In this document: one piece after another, positions 16,949-25,847 of the stretch
Layout of the letters: the number at the start of each line of letters is the position of its first letter
How positions within the stretch are numbered: the first letter of the stretch is position 1
Assembly: GCF_002284565.1 (NCBI RefSeq)
Contig: NZ_NPKI01000017.1
Span: 62,001-126,000 of the forward strand
Origin: Mesorhizobium mediterraneum
Lineage (GTDB): Bacteria > Pseudomonadota > Alphaproteobacteria > Rhizobiales > Rhizobiaceae
Direction of reading: 5' to 3'
Length of the DNA stretch: 64,000 bases
Position numbers and translations under genes: made by a program
Notes under the pieces: model-generated
The model's database searches: none
The model's input: only the letters and a program-made list of their open reading frames with translations
Told to the model about the DNA's origin: nothing

Positions 16949-18187
16949 ACCTGCCTGTTGATCTTCGGTGGAGGGCTCTGGCTAGGGTTGACCAAGATTG
17001 CCGGTGCGGTGATTGCGCCCGCCACCGTGGTGGTCGAAAGCAACATAAAGAAAGTCCAACATCAAACCGGCGGCACTGTCGGCGGCATCTTCGCCCAGGA
17101 CGGGGACCATGTGCGTGCCGGCGACGTCTTGGTCAGGCTGAACGACACGTTGACACGAGCAAACCTGCAGATAGTCAGCGAGGATCTGGATCGCGCCACC
17201 ATTCGTCTGGCGCGACTGGAGGCCGAGCGGCAGGGCCTGCCGGAAATGCAACTCCCACCCAGCGTTCGGGCCCAGATGGGCGACCCGCAACTGGCGGCAC
17301 TTGTCCGTGGCGAACGCGCCGTGTTCGAAAGCCGGGCGGCGGCATTGGCTGGCCAGAAGGCACAATTGCAAAGCCGCTCGAAGCAATTGGAGCGTCAGAT
17401 CGATGGCCTCAAAGCACAGCAGGCGGCAATGGACGAGTCGCTGGATCTGCTGACGCAGAACCTTGCTGACGTCGAATCTCTCTACGCAAAGAAGTTGGTC
17501 TCCAAGGAGAGGCTGAGCACTGTCAGCTTGGAGAAGAGCCGGACTCGCGGCGAGTCAGGACGCCTCGTCGCGGCAATCGCGGAGGTCCAAGCTCGCATCA
17601 GTGAGACCGACCTTCAGGTGCTTCAGCTCGACGAGCAAATGCGGAGCGAGGTAACGAGCGAACTTCGCGAAACGGAAGCCAAGCAGACCGAGCTCAATGA
17701 GCGCAAGGTAGTGGCGGAAGACGAGCTCGCCAGGACAGATATCCGCGCCCCACAGACTGGAACCGTACAAGAATCCTCCATCCACACCATCGGAGGCGTG
17801 ATTGCCCCCGGGGAAGTGCTTATGATGATTGTGCCTGACACCGACAACCTGGTCGTGGATGCGCTCGTTTCTCCAGAGCGTATAGATGACGTACGTCCTG
17901 GACAGCGGGTTTCAATCCGCTTTCCGGCGTTCGACGCAGGGACGACACCTGTTTGCCAAGGCTCGGTCAACCGCATCTCTGCAGATCTGATTAAAGATCA
18001 GCAACGTCAGCTTTCGTACTTTTCGGCGCGCATCAACGTCGAAAATGCGGCGACCTGCCTGACGGAAGCGAAAATACTCAAACCCGGCATGCCCGCCGAA
18101 GTTCACATAAGCACCGACGAGCGCAATGTCTGGTCCTATTTGCTCAAACCCTTCACGGACCAGGTATCCAGAGCTTTCAGACAGTAA
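16676..18187 (+). CDS. prsE: HlyD-family type I secretion adaptor (PrsE-like), extended N-terminus
   Basis: Periplasmic membrane-fusion protein linking the ABC exporter to an outer-membrane tunnel. After the duplicated segment, the usual family pattern is seen: one membrane helix (NLLLGLATTCLLIFGGGLWLG), then VESNIKKVQHQTGGTVGGIF (lipoyl half), a long coiled-coil hairpin (about residues 190-370, rich in Leu, Gln, Glu and Arg), then IRAPQTGTVQESSIHTIGG and the C-terminal beta-barrel. From ATG 16676 the protein is 503 residues against about 440 for the family. The excess is the repeat of residues SSYAAVG(G/S)ES...GIR(T/A)NLLLGLA. A GTG at 16844 would give about 447 residues and skip the first copy; ATG 16652, overlapping the prsD stop, is also possible. 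Confidence 0.88.
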   Translation: MTTSSYAAVGGESPSVGAKPEPNGIRTNLLLGLAAYCRSAVERCRQAYVRYCSTGTVSSYAAVGSESELIPTNPTEEPDGIRANLLLGLATTCLLIFGGGLWLGLTKIAGAVIAPATVVVESNIKKVQHQTGGTVGGIFAQDGDHVRAGDVLVRLNDTLTRANLQIVSEDLDRATIRLARLEAERQGLPEMQLPPSVRAQMGDPQLAALVRGERAVFESRAAALAGQKAQLQSRSKQLERQIDGLKAQQAAMDESLDLLTQNLADVESLYAKKLVSKERLSTVSLEKSRTRGESGRLVAAIAEVQARISETDLQVLQLDEQMRSEVTSELRETEAKQTELNERKVVAEDELARTDIRAPQTGTVQESSIHTIGGVIAPGEVLMMIVPDTDNLVVDALVSPERIDDVRPGQRVSIRFPAFDAGTTPVCQGSVNRISADLIKDQQRQLSYFSARINVENAATCLTEAKILKPGMPAEVHISTDERNVWSYLLKPFTDQVSRAFRQ

Positions 18188-18228
18188 CGCAGACGGCAAT
18201 CCCGGCATGACCAAGGTACAGCCGGTTT

Positions 18229-18330
18229 AGAGCGGTTCATCGTTTCACGGAAACGCCGAACCGCTCTATCTCTTTGTTTTTGCGCAATTCCGGACGGAAA
18301 ACCGCTTCACACTTTTCCTGGAATTGCTCT
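18229..18330. repeat. Rhizobial palindromic intergenic element
   Basis: Two stem-loops in a row: AGAGCGGTTC (18229-18238) pairs with GAACCGCTCT (18258-18267), and GCAATTCC (18282-18289) pairs with GGAATTGC (18320-18327). This arrangement is a familiar repeat family in Mesorhizobium-like genomes. It lies between the convergent adaptor and OPX genes and reaches into the OPX stop codon at 18329-18331, so it may serve as a bidirectional terminator. Confidence 0.7.
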
Positions 18331-19591
18331 ATTGGATCGCTACGCTCTCGAGACCGCTGCTGAACCTTACCTCTATCGTGTCGCCCGGTGATACCTCGGT
18401 ATCTTCTCCGGCCGGCTGTTTACGCCATTCCTCACCGACCTTGCGGATGATCGTGACCTGAGCCTGAATGGTTTCGCCGGCAACTGGCAGCGGCTGGGCG
18501 GACGCCCCCGTGGGCTGCAATTTCTGGCTGGCGGCGCGAAGTCTTGCGGTGATGTCGGCAAGACGCACGTTGGTGTCCTTCAGTTCGGTCAGAAGACCAA
18601 TTCTTCTCTGGTTGCCGTTGCGTTCGTGCTGTCTGACAAAATCATCCTGCTGGCGTCGCGCTCTCATGAGTTCGACCGACGTTTCGAGCGCCCGGCTGGA
18701 AGAGAGAATCACACCGCGCCGCACGTCGGCGAGCCTGTCGTTGGTCAGATTGCCTGCTTTATATACCTTCGTCACTCGCGCCAGATCGTCCTCGTCCGCC
18801 TTCACTGCATCGGCTTCGACCTGCTCGCGCTTGAGCAGGACCGCGATCTGCGCCGCAGCGTCCTTGGCGCTTTTTTCGAGGTAGCTTTGCTCCTGCTGGA
18901 AGTTGTCCAGGGAAATCTTGAGCCCTTCCGCTTCGGCCTGGGCGATTGCCGAGACGAAAGCGGCCGACAAGGGTGACCCTTGTGGTGGCTTCATGTCGAA
19001 ATTCGCCTGGTTCTGAAGTTCGGCGCGCAGACGGGCGCTATGAAAGTAGTCTCTGGTGTACTCCCCCCAAGCCGATTCATAGTCGCGCCGCAAATCCACC
19101 GGATCTGGGCCAGCCTGGTTTGTCCGTGACCGCAGAAGGCTGAAACCGCCAGACACGGCAATCGCCTGCCGCACGGTCATGAGCGGTCGATAGGCCTGCT
19201 GTCCGGGAGTGAGCACGTCGCCGGTCACGTAGATCGGGCGATAGTCTGCGATGACGGCGGTGACGTCGCTCGGCTTGATGACGATCATTTGCTCTCGCCC
19301 ATCAGGCAGACGCTGGTGGAATATCTTGGTTGGCAAGATCGTCTCCATCCGCGTCTGCAATTCGGCCGGAGTGAGGCCGCCGACCGAAACCATCCCGACT
19401 TCGGGAAGCGCGATCGTGCCGTCCATTTGAACCACGGCACGCTGCGTTCGTTCCGGGATAGAGGCAATTCCTATCTCGACGGTATCGCCGGCGGACAGTC
19501 GATATGCAACCCGCGTCTCCGCTGCGGTGGCCATATCGATGGCAGCCAGTATACCAAGCGCGGCAAGAAGGATTCGATTAGTGAAGACCAT
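18329..19591 (-). CDS. Polysaccharide export (OPX/Wza, ExoF-like) protein
   Basis: Periplasmic/outer-membrane-associated export protein for exopolysaccharide. The 420-residue product has an N-terminal signal peptide (ILLAALGILAAIDMATAAET), the Poly_export domain (YRLSAGDTVEIGI, then GTIALPEVGMVSVGGLT), a SLBB-like part with PIYVTGDVLTPGQQAYRPLMTV, and then a long coiled-coil stretch typical of the ExoF branch (about residues 190-370). ATG 19591 is chosen over an in-frame TTG at 19600 because AAGGAG lies ten bases upstream of the ATG. It overlaps the upstream propeller gene by 14 bases and ends within a palindromic repeat. It probably works with the Wzz-like protein at 32339-34558. Confidence 0.85.
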   Translation of the reverse strand: MVFTNRILLAALGILAAIDMATAAETRVAYRLSAGDTVEIGIASIPERTQRAVVQMDGTIALPEVGMVSVGGLTPAELQTRMETILPTKIFHQRLPDGREQMIVIKPSDVTAVIADYRPIYVTGDVLTPGQQAYRPLMTVRQAIAVSGGFSLLRSRTNQAGPDPVDLRRDYESAWGEYTRDYFHSARLRAELQNQANFDMKPPQGSPLSAAFVSAIAQAEAEGLKISLDNFQQEQSYLEKSAKDAAAQIAVLLKREQVEADAVKADEDDLARVTKVYKAGNLTNDRLADVRRGVILSSSRALETSVELMRARRQQDDFVRQHERNGNQRRIGLLTELKDTNVRLADITARLRAASQKLQPTGASAQPLPVAGETIQAQVTIIRKVGEEWRKQPAGEDTEVSPGDTIEVRFSSGLESVAIQ

Positions 19592-20855
19592 TGGTGACAA
19601 TCTCCTTCCGGTTCAACGTCGGCTCTTCCGGCCAATCGACACGGGAGACGAAGTCGTAGACGGGACCGCCGGGCACGCCCCAGTTGCTCGACCAGACTAC
19701 TTGTGAGCCGTCAGGCGACGGCGAGGCATGAGTTTCGCTTCGATAGTCTAACTGAGTGCTTCTCGTTTGTGCGATGCGTCGAATCTCACCACTGCCGTCG
19801 ATGCGCAGCGCGATCACTTCCTGTGCATATGGCGCCATGTCTGGACGGGCTGACACCTCATCCGGATCGCCGCCATAGGTCAGGAACACCCAGCCAGATC
19901 TGTCCAGCGCACGCAGGGATGCATGCATGGCTTCGCCGTATTTCATAAGTGGGGTGACCTTGCCGTCGGACAGCCTTCGCTTGATCACGTGATATTTGTC
20001 CGGATCGGACTTGCTGATGCCGACATAGACTTCGCTGCCGTCCTCATCGACTGTCATGTCGCCGTGGCCGGGCCGATGATGTTCCGTCCATTTCTGGAGC
20101 AAAGTGCCCTCGACACTGAAAATGAAGGCCTGTTGGATGCCGCTGACTATCTCCTGGAGGCATAGAATGTTGGCTCCGAGCGGAGAAATCGAGCAGGCAC
20201 CATTGGTTCCGCCAAGATGCCCAAGATCGATGTCCGGGAATTTCCGCCGCTGCTTGAGATCGTAGGCAAAGACCACCGTCTCGCCATCCTCACGCACCGC
20301 GCGCACCGCTATGCGATCACCGTCACGGCTTGGATTGCCCTTGCCCGGCCCGAAATGGAAATCATGGTATTCAGTCGAAGCGAACAGGACGTCTTCGCGA
20401 TTGGTCCGTGGCGCCCAGGTCGACACTTGCCGGCCCTGAACGCAGATCATCAGATCGGCGTTTTGAGGGTGCCATTCGCATTCAATAGATCGAGCGCGAC
20501 GGAACAGCGGCGCGTATGTGTGCCCGTCCATGAAGCACATGCCGCCGCTACAGCCGTTGGTGATGACAAGAAGGCTCTGGTCTGAATTCCAGGCTTGGGC
20601 ACTCGAATACCGATGGGTGCAATAGTTCTTCTCGCATGCAAGCCCATTACCAAGCACTCCCGGCTTGGTGATGCGCGTGAAACTGGTCCCAAACGCCGGA
20701 TCCGTCGCTGGGCGCAAATAATCCGGCAGATCCATCATCACCGGCGCGGCAAATTGTGTCTGCTCGCTGCTTTGCCGGCTTCCGACCGTGGACAGACCCA
20801 ACGACATGCCCGCGGCAATCAACAACGCAGCCAACACACGCGGGTGAAAAGTCAT
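19578..20855 (-). CDS. Secreted beta-propeller-like protein of the exopolysaccharide operon
   Basis: A 425-residue protein with a signal peptide (RVLAALLIAAGMSLGLSTVG) and repeated motifs of a TolB/WD-like propeller: SSAQAWNSDQSLLVITNG, IECEWHPQNADLMICVQG, GACSISPLGANILCLQ, ETHASPSPDGSQVVWSSN. Several Cys residues (CEKNYC, NGCSGGMC) suggest disulfides, consistent with a periplasmic location. The start at 20855 overlaps the dehydratase stop (ATGA), marking tight co-transcription. No enzymatic motif was seen. It could bind polysaccharide or help assemble the export machine, but function is not recognisable. Confidence 0.72.
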   Translation of the reverse strand: MTFHPRVLAALLIAAGMSLGLSTVGSRQSSEQTQFAAPVMMDLPDYLRPATDPAFGTSFTRITKPGVLGNGLACEKNYCTHRYSSAQAWNSDQSLLVITNGCSGGMCFMDGHTYAPLFRRARSIECEWHPQNADLMICVQGRQVSTWAPRTNREDVLFASTEYHDFHFGPGKGNPSRDGDRIAVRAVREDGETVVFAYDLKQRRKFPDIDLGHLGGTNGACSISPLGANILCLQEIVSGIQQAFIFSVEGTLLQKWTEHHRPGHGDMTVDEDGSEVYVGISKSDPDKYHVIKRRLSDGKVTPLMKYGEAMHASLRALDRSGWVFLTYGGDPDEVSARPDMAPYAQEVIALRIDGSGEIRRIAQTRSTQLDYRSETHASPSPDGSQVVWSSNWGVPGGPVYDFVSRVDWPEEPTLNRKEIVTNGLH

Positions 20856-21856
20856 GTCATATAACCCATTTCGTGTCGTACGCGGCCTTCGCTGAGGCGC
20901 GCCTCCCACCATCCGATGGTTCGCTCCAACCCATCGCGCAGGCTGGTCTGCGCCCGCCATCCAGTCTTGCTTTCGAGGAGCGAAGAATCGGCCAGCAAGG
21001 CACGGACCTCGGAATTCTGCGGCCGCAGGCGGCGTTCGTCGCGATGGACCGGCTTTTTGGAGCCACTCAACTCGAGCACCAGATCCAATACGTCCGAGAT
21101 CGTCGCAGCGCGCTGGCTCCCGGCATTGTAGGCATGGCCAAATTCGAGTTCGGCCGAACCTGCGGTCAGGAACGCCGCCGCCGTGTCTTCCACGAAAGTG
21201 AGGTCGCGGATCGGGCTTGTGTCCCCGACCATGATCGCCGGGCAATTTTTGTCGAGGGCCTGCCGTATGATGGTCGGCACGATAGCCCGCTCACTCTGGC
21301 GTGGGCCGTAGGTATTGAACGGCCGCATAATCACGACGGGGACGTCGAACGACCTGGCGTAGGACTCTGCCATCATGTCCGCGCCGATCTTGGATGCCGA
21401 ATATGGTGACTGGCCCTGCAGCGGGTGGGATTCGCGGATAGGCATGGTCTGTGCGGTGCCATAGACCTCGCTGGTCGAGGTGTGCACCACACGCTCTGTC
21501 TCCCATTGGCGCGCCGCTTCGAGGACGTTCACCGTGCCCAGGATGTTGGTGTCCACATAAGACTGGGCGGCCGCGTATGAATATGGAATCGCGATAAGCG
21601 CGGCGAGATGAAACACGACGGCCTGGCCGCGCACGATCCGATTCAGGAACGCGCTGTCGCGGACGTCGCCGCGGACGAGGTTCAACTGGCTTCGAATGGT
21701 GGCCGGCAAATCATCGAGCCAACCATGACTGTCGAAGGAATTGTAGAGAGCCAGCGCCGTGACATCCGCCCCACTGCGAACGAGCGCTTCGGTGAGATGC
21801 GACCCGATGAACCCATCAGCACCCGTGACCAGAACTTTCCTACCCCTGTAGCTCAT
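20852..21856 (-). CDS. LegB-like NAD-dependent nucleotide-sugar 4,6-dehydratase
   Basis: Extended short-chain dehydrogenase that oxidises and dehydrates a nucleotide-activated sugar to the 4-keto-6-deoxy form. The 334-residue product has VLVTGADGFIGSHL for NAD, a Ser-Thr-Ser followed by YSASKIGAD (YxxxK catalytic pair) and MRPFNTYGPRQSERAIVPT. The segment ALYNSFDSHGWLDDLP with AALIAIPYSYAAAQSYVDTN is characteristic of LegB enzymes acting on UDP- or GDP-GlcNAc rather than dTDP-glucose. The adjacent aminotransferase and nucleotidyltransferase complete three steps towards a bacillosamine-type amino sugar. The choice of nucleotide is not settled by sequence. Confidence 0.83.
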   Translation of the reverse strand: MSYRGRKVLVTGADGFIGSHLTEALVRSGADVTALALYNSFDSHGWLDDLPATIRSQLNLVRGDVRDSAFLNRIVRGQAVVFHLAALIAIPYSYAAAQSYVDTNILGTVNVLEAARQWETERVVHTSTSEVYGTAQTMPIRESHPLQGQSPYSASKIGADMMAESYARSFDVPVVIMRPFNTYGPRQSERAIVPTIIRQALDKNCPAIMVGDTSPIRDLTFVEDTAAAFLTAGSAELEFGHAYNAGSQRAATISDVLDLVLELSGSKKPVHRDERRLRPQNSEVRALLADSSLLESKTGWRAQTSLRDGLERTIGWWEARLSEGRVRHEMGYMT

Positions 21857-21930
21857 GACTAAGCGTTCCCCCTATGACGTGATGCGGCGACCTCGCAAAT
21901 CCAACAGAGCGCGGCCATGCCAAACTGCTC

Positions 21931-22626
21931 TCACATGCCGATTGGCGGCGAGACCGGGCTGATCGGCGGCGACGAGGCCAGGCCGAGGACCGCCAGAAAG
22001 CCGCGCGCCATCCAGATGATGTCAGAGGTGACCGTGCGCTGCGGATAATAGGCGAGGTCAAGCCTGGCCTTGGCAGGAAACAGGACCTCACGGTAGAAAA
22101 GGAGCGGATCCTCGGATCGCGGATAAAAATGGGCTTCATGCCGGAAGAGAACCTGGGCCGGACCCAACAAGCCCGGTTTGTATTTTAGAACAGCCTCAAA
22201 GCCACCGCGGAAACAATCGGCGAAGACAAGGCTCTCCGGTCGCGGTCCGACGATAGCCATCTCGCCTCTGAAGACATTCCACAGTTGCGGGAACTCGTCG
22301 AACTTGGTGAGGGCGAGAAACCGCCCCACTGTCGTCATGCGGCTGTCTCCGGCCATGGTCAGCGCCAGGCCACCGGGATCGCATCGCACGGCGAATTTGC
22401 GGAACTTGTACATGCGGAATGGCCGCCCACCGGCACCCACGCGGGTCTGCGCAAAGAAGATAGGCCGGCCGCCTTCCAGCAAGAGCGCCAGAGCGATCAC
22501 CAGCATCAGCGGAGCGAACACTATGGCGGCTGCGGTAGCGATGGTGAGATCCATTGCTCGTCTCGCAAGCCCATGGGCGGCGCTTGGGACAACAGGTCGA
22601 TGGATGGATAAATCCAAGGCATTCAT
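21931..22626 (-). CDS. Initiating sugar-phosphate transferase (PglC/bacterial sugar transferase family)
   Basis: Monotopic phosphoglycosyl transferase that moves a sugar-1-phosphate from a nucleotide sugar to undecaprenyl phosphate, starting each repeat unit at the inner membrane. The 231-residue product has one hydrophobic re-entrant N-terminal helix (ATAAAIVFAPLMLVIALALL) and the core motifs FFAQTRVGAGGRPF, MYKFRKF, the catalytic Asp-Glu in TKFDEFPQLWNV and AIVGPRPE. Its minimal size matches PglC rather than large WbaP enzymes. ATGA overlap with the aminotransferase gene links it to sugar synthesis. The short Pro- and Ser-rich tail is unusual. Confidence 0.88.
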   Translation of the reverse strand: MNALDLSIHRPVVPSAAHGLARRAMDLTIATAAAIVFAPLMLVIALALLLEGGRPIFFAQTRVGAGGRPFRMYKFRKFAVRCDPGGLALTMAGDSRMTTVGRFLALTKFDEFPQLWNVFRGEMAIVGPRPESLVFADCFRGGFEAVLKYKPGLLGPAQVLFRHEAHFYPRSEDPLLFYREVLFPAKARLDLAYYPQRTVTSDIIWMARGFLAVLGLASSPPISPVSPPIGM

Positions 22627-23762
22627 GCTGCTGTTCCTGCTTGGGCGCAGCTGTTGACCGCAGCGGCAAGAGCGGTCGCCACTGACTCGACCACAGGCGC
22701 AGTGATCTGGGGATGAAGTGGCAGCGTGAGCTCACGCTGGGCAAAGTCCTCTGTCCGCGGCAAATGGGTGCCGGGAAAAAGCTCGCGATAGAGCGTCATC
22801 TGGTGCACCGGCGGATAGTGGATGGTCGTTTGTATTCCTTGCTTGCGCAATTCGTCGATGACGTCTTGCCTGTCAGCGTAGCGCGGCAAAAGGACAGGCA
22901 TGATATGATAGGCCGACGTCCGCGGCTCGTGGAACGGGACTGTCACGGCTGGGCAGTGTTTTGCGATGAGACGCCGGTATAGCATGACCAGGATACGCCT
23001 GATCTCATTCCATTCCTGCAAATTCTGCAGCTGGACCAGTCCGATTGCAGCGCGCATTTCATCCATGCGATAGTTGAATCCGAGCATGGTGACATCATAC
23101 TGCGGCGTGCGACTGTTCAGCCTCTGATGTGTCCCGGTGGTCATGCCGTGCCCACGGGCCTGGCGGATTGTCTCAAGCAGCTTGGGGTCTCGGGCAATCA
23201 CAGCCCCACCTTCCGCCGTGGTCATGTTCTTGTTGCCATAGAAGCTGAAGGCCGCCGCGGCACCAAATGTACCCACTTCCTTCAAGCCGGGCGCATGCGC
23301 GGCATCCTCGATGATCTGCAGTCCTCGGGCGCGGGCGAACTTCTGCCATTCTTCCCGATTGGCGAGGTAGCCGGCGAAATGTACGAGAATGACCGCCTTA
23401 GTGCGCGCAGTGCATTTTGCTTCAGCTTCGACGATCGACATCAGCGGCACGTCGGCCGACTCGATGTCGACAAAGACCGGAGTGGCACCGACGTAGAGAA
23501 CCGCGTTTGCGGTCGCCACGAAGGTCATGGACGGGACCAGCACTTCATCGCCTGGTCCGATACCGAGAGCATGTAGAATGAGATGAAGCGCCGCAGTGCA
23601 AGAACTGACCGCGACGCAATCCTGCGCACCATGCATACTGGCAAAAGCCTCTTCAAAGGCTTTCACCTGCTCTCCCATGGTCAGCCAGCCGCTATCGATG
23701 ACCTTGGACAAAGCTGTCTTCTCCGGCACACCCAAAATTGGGGCACTGACCAAGAGCATCAT
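22623..23762 (-). CDS. DegT/DnrJ/EryC1/StrS family sugar aminotransferase
   Basis: PLP-dependent enzyme that aminates a nucleotide-linked 4-keto sugar. The 379-residue product shows VSSCTAALHLILHALG, PSMTFVATANAVLYVGATPVF, EDAAHAPG and the cofactor Lys in SFYGNKNMTTAEGG; the C-terminal barrel entrance has SAYHIMPVLLP. Length is normal. It lies between the initiating transferase (4-base overlap) and the nucleotidyltransferase, and its likely substrate is the product of the LegB-like dehydratase. The expected third enzyme for bacillosamine, an N-acetyltransferase, is not in the window. Confidence 0.88.
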   Translation of the reverse strand: MMLLVSAPILGVPEKTALSKVIDSGWLTMGEQVKAFEEAFASMHGAQDCVAVSSCTAALHLILHALGIGPGDEVLVPSMTFVATANAVLYVGATPVFVDIESADVPLMSIVEAEAKCTARTKAVILVHFAGYLANREEWQKFARARGLQIIEDAAHAPGLKEVGTFGAAAAFSFYGNKNMTTAEGGAVIARDPKLLETIRQARGHGMTTGTHQRLNSRTPQYDVTMLGFNYRMDEMRAAIGLVQLQNLQEWNEIRRILVMLYRRLIAKHCPAVTVPFHEPRTSAYHIMPVLLPRYADRQDVIDELRKQGIQTTIHYPPVHQMTLYRELFPGTHLPRTEDFAQRELTLPLHPQITAPVVESVATALAAAVNSCAQAGTAA

Positions 23763-23806
23763 AACCTCCTAGACTGTTAGACTGTGGGATCGGCTTCGTG
23801 ATCTCG

Positions 23807-24529
23807 TCATGCGGCCGTGGCAGTGACCTCGATCGAGGCCGACTGGTCTTCCCAGGAAATGGCTTGCGCGTTCTGGAAATCGTCGACGCGCCCGATATCG
23901 AGCCAGAGACCATCATGCTTGTACACGTGGACGGTGGTGCCGTTCTGCATCATCTGCAGCATCAGGTCGTCAAACCCGAAGGGAATGCCAGATGGAATAA
24001 ACTGCAGAACGTCTGGGTTCATGCAGTAGATTCCCATGCTGACCAGGTGCGAAAGCGTCGGCTTCTCGCGAAAGATCTGCACCCTATTGTCGACTTCATC
24101 GATGACGCCGAAGTCCATCTTGATCAGGCGGCAGGCTGTGGCGATCGTCACCGGATCGTTGTGCTTGCGGTGGGCTGCCACAAATCGACTGAGACTTAGA
24201 TCCGTGAGGACATCCCCGTTGAGAACTATGAACGGCTCTGTCAGCTCATCTCTGATCAAAGAAAGCGGTCCGATGGTGCCAAGCGGCTCCATTTCTTGCG
24301 TGTATCGAATTTTCAGGTTCCACTGCGAGCCATCTCCGCACACGGTGCGGATCAAATGGCCGAGATACCCGGTTGTGATGTAGACTTCTTGGATGCCATT
24401 GCGTCGCAGCCATTTCAGAAGCATCTCGAGAACCGGCCGGGCACCAATCGGCATGAGCGGCTTCGGCAAGACCGATGTGAAGGGGCGAAGACGTGTCCCC
24501 ATTCCACCACATTGAATCACTGCTTTCAT
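23807..24529 (-). CDS. Sugar-1-phosphate nucleotidyltransferase
   Basis: Nucleotidyltransferase that joins a sugar-1-phosphate to NTP. The 240-residue product opens MKAVIQCGGMGTRLRPFTSV with the pyrophosphorylase loop, followed by LPKPLMPIGARPVLE, the metal-binding FIVLNGDVL and the late segment DGLWLDIGRVDDF. It lacks the C-terminal hexapeptide repeat domain of GlmU and the CBS domains of PtmE, so it is a minimal form. It is first of the minus-strand sugar operon (24529 to about 18329) and 44 bases before the aminotransferase. GDP- or UDP-hexosamine is a plausible product given the LegB-like neighbour. Confidence 0.82.
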   Translation of the reverse strand: MKAVIQCGGMGTRLRPFTSVLPKPLMPIGARPVLEMLLKWLRRNGIQEVYITTGYLGHLIRTVCGDGSQWNLKIRYTQEMEPLGTIGPLSLIRDELTEPFIVLNGDVLTDLSLSRFVAAHRKHNDPVTIATACRLIKMDFGVIDEVDNRVQIFREKPTLSHLVSMGIYCMNPDVLQFIPSGIPFGFDDLMLQMMQNGTTVHVYKHDGLWLDIGRVDDFQNAQAISWEDQSASIEVTATAA

Positions 24530-25163
24530 CTGATCCTCCCACGTTCACTCGAACTCAGCGCTGTCGTCACGGCCGCAGCATCCGGAAAGTTGCTTTCTTG
24601 TTCTCTTAAAAACCGGTGAGCCTTCCCGCCGACCTTGACCCGGATATTTGCAGCTTGATGGTATGAGGCCGTCGGGGGGGATGTCGTCGTGCATTCGAAT
24701 GGTAGCGATTCAGACATTCTGGTATTCAATGACCGCACTGATCGATGAAGGCTGGCATGCTGTCGCAGAGGCAGGTTCGGAGCACGCTTCAGCGGTCAGT
24801 TCTTGGCCGATCGGCTTGTGGCCGTGAGACCGGCAAACCCGAATGAGTGCTTGCAATGAGCCAAATATCCACCAATTGCCGGAACGATCTACGGCAACCC
24901 GGCAATTGCGTGGTGGTGGCATCGAAGCGAGCTGTTGGGACGCGGGTCTTGGAGGTTGAGAACGGATATTCGACAGGTCAGCCGATTCCGTTCGCAGGGT
25001 TCAAAAATAAGAGGAGCGTTTCCCGTTATTTAGGATTATATTAGCAAATGACGCTTGCGGTGTTGGGGCACTGCGGGTGTTGACTGGGTGAATCGACGAG
25101 TGGTTGGCCAGACTTTAAGGCCATCACCGTTCAATCATTCCAGGTTTCGTTGGGGTAGTTCAA
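24530..25163. promoter_or_regulatory. Divergent intergenic region between sugar operon and response regulator
   Basis: About 630 bases without a convincing gene; the small frames here have no ribosome site or protein-like composition. The part from 25000 to 25060 is A/T-rich and could hold the response-regulator promoter. The minus-strand sugar operon must also be transcribed from here. A G7 run lies near 24675. Confidence 0.4.
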
Positions 25164-25847
25164 ATGTATCGAATCGTCATCGCCGACGATCACGGCTTGT
25201 ATCGTCGTGGCTTGCGGTTGGCACTGACCGCAGGCATTCCGGGTGTAGAGATATTTGAGGCGTCGTGTTTCGATGCCGTACTTAGTCTGCTGGCGGAACA
25301 GGCGTCCGTTGATCTTGCGATCCTGGACCTGAACATGCCGGGATTGTTCAATCAGGAAGTGCTCAGCGGCATTCTGTCGGCTTATCCGGATACACGATTT
25401 GCGATCGTTTCCGGGAACGATTCACGCTCGGAGATACTGACGGCTCTTTCGATCGGACTTCACGGCTATATCGTTAAGTCGCAGAGAGACGAGGAGGTCG
25501 TTATGGCCGTCAACGAAATTCTCTCGGGCCGCATCTACGTCCCTGCACTTCTTTCACGCCCGGGTGCAGCGCAAGCAACTCACGCACCTACGCCCCCTGA
25601 GCTGATCCCACATCGACGTACCACCAGCGGCAATCTGGGCAGGCTGACCTCGAGGCAAAAGGAAGTCCTCAAGCTGATGGCGGAAGGGTATTCGAACAAG
25701 GAAATCGCGCGCGATCTGGAAATCGCAGAAGCGACGACGAAAATCCATGCCGCTGCGGTTCTGCGTGAGCTTGGCGTACGCAATCGGACCGAAGCTGCCG
25801 TGATGCTGAAGACCTGGCTTACGAGCAATATCAACAATATCAATTAG
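25164..25847 (+). CDS. NarL/FixJ-type response regulator
   Basis: Two-component response regulator of 227 residues. The receiver (1-120) has IADDHG (Asp8, Asp9), phosphoacceptor Asp55 in LAILDLNMPG and Lys in YIVKS. A Pro/Thr-rich linker leads to a LuxR-type helix-turn-helix (about 160-220) with LTSRQKEVLKLMAEGYSNKE and the paired IHAAAVLRELGVRN. It is convergent with the HWE histidine kinase gene (97-base gap with a terminator), which makes that kinase its likely partner. Lying inside the exopolysaccharide locus, it may control surface polysaccharide genes. Confidence 0.9.
   Translation: MYRIVIADDHGLYRRGLRLALTAGIPGVEIFEASCFDAVLSLLAEQASVDLAILDLNMPGLFNQEVLSGILSAYPDTRFAIVSGNDSRSEILTALSIGLHGYIVKSQRDEEVVMAVNEILSGRIYVPALLSRPGAAQATHAPTPPELIPHRRTTSGNLGRLTSRQKEVLKLMAEGYSNKEIARDLEIAEATTKIHAAAVLRELGVRNRTEAAVMLKTWLTSNINNIN

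Noticed and set aside
20856-21245. Upstream extension of the propeller reading frame
   Set aside because: It lies inside the LegB-like gene, and a signal peptide begins at 20855.
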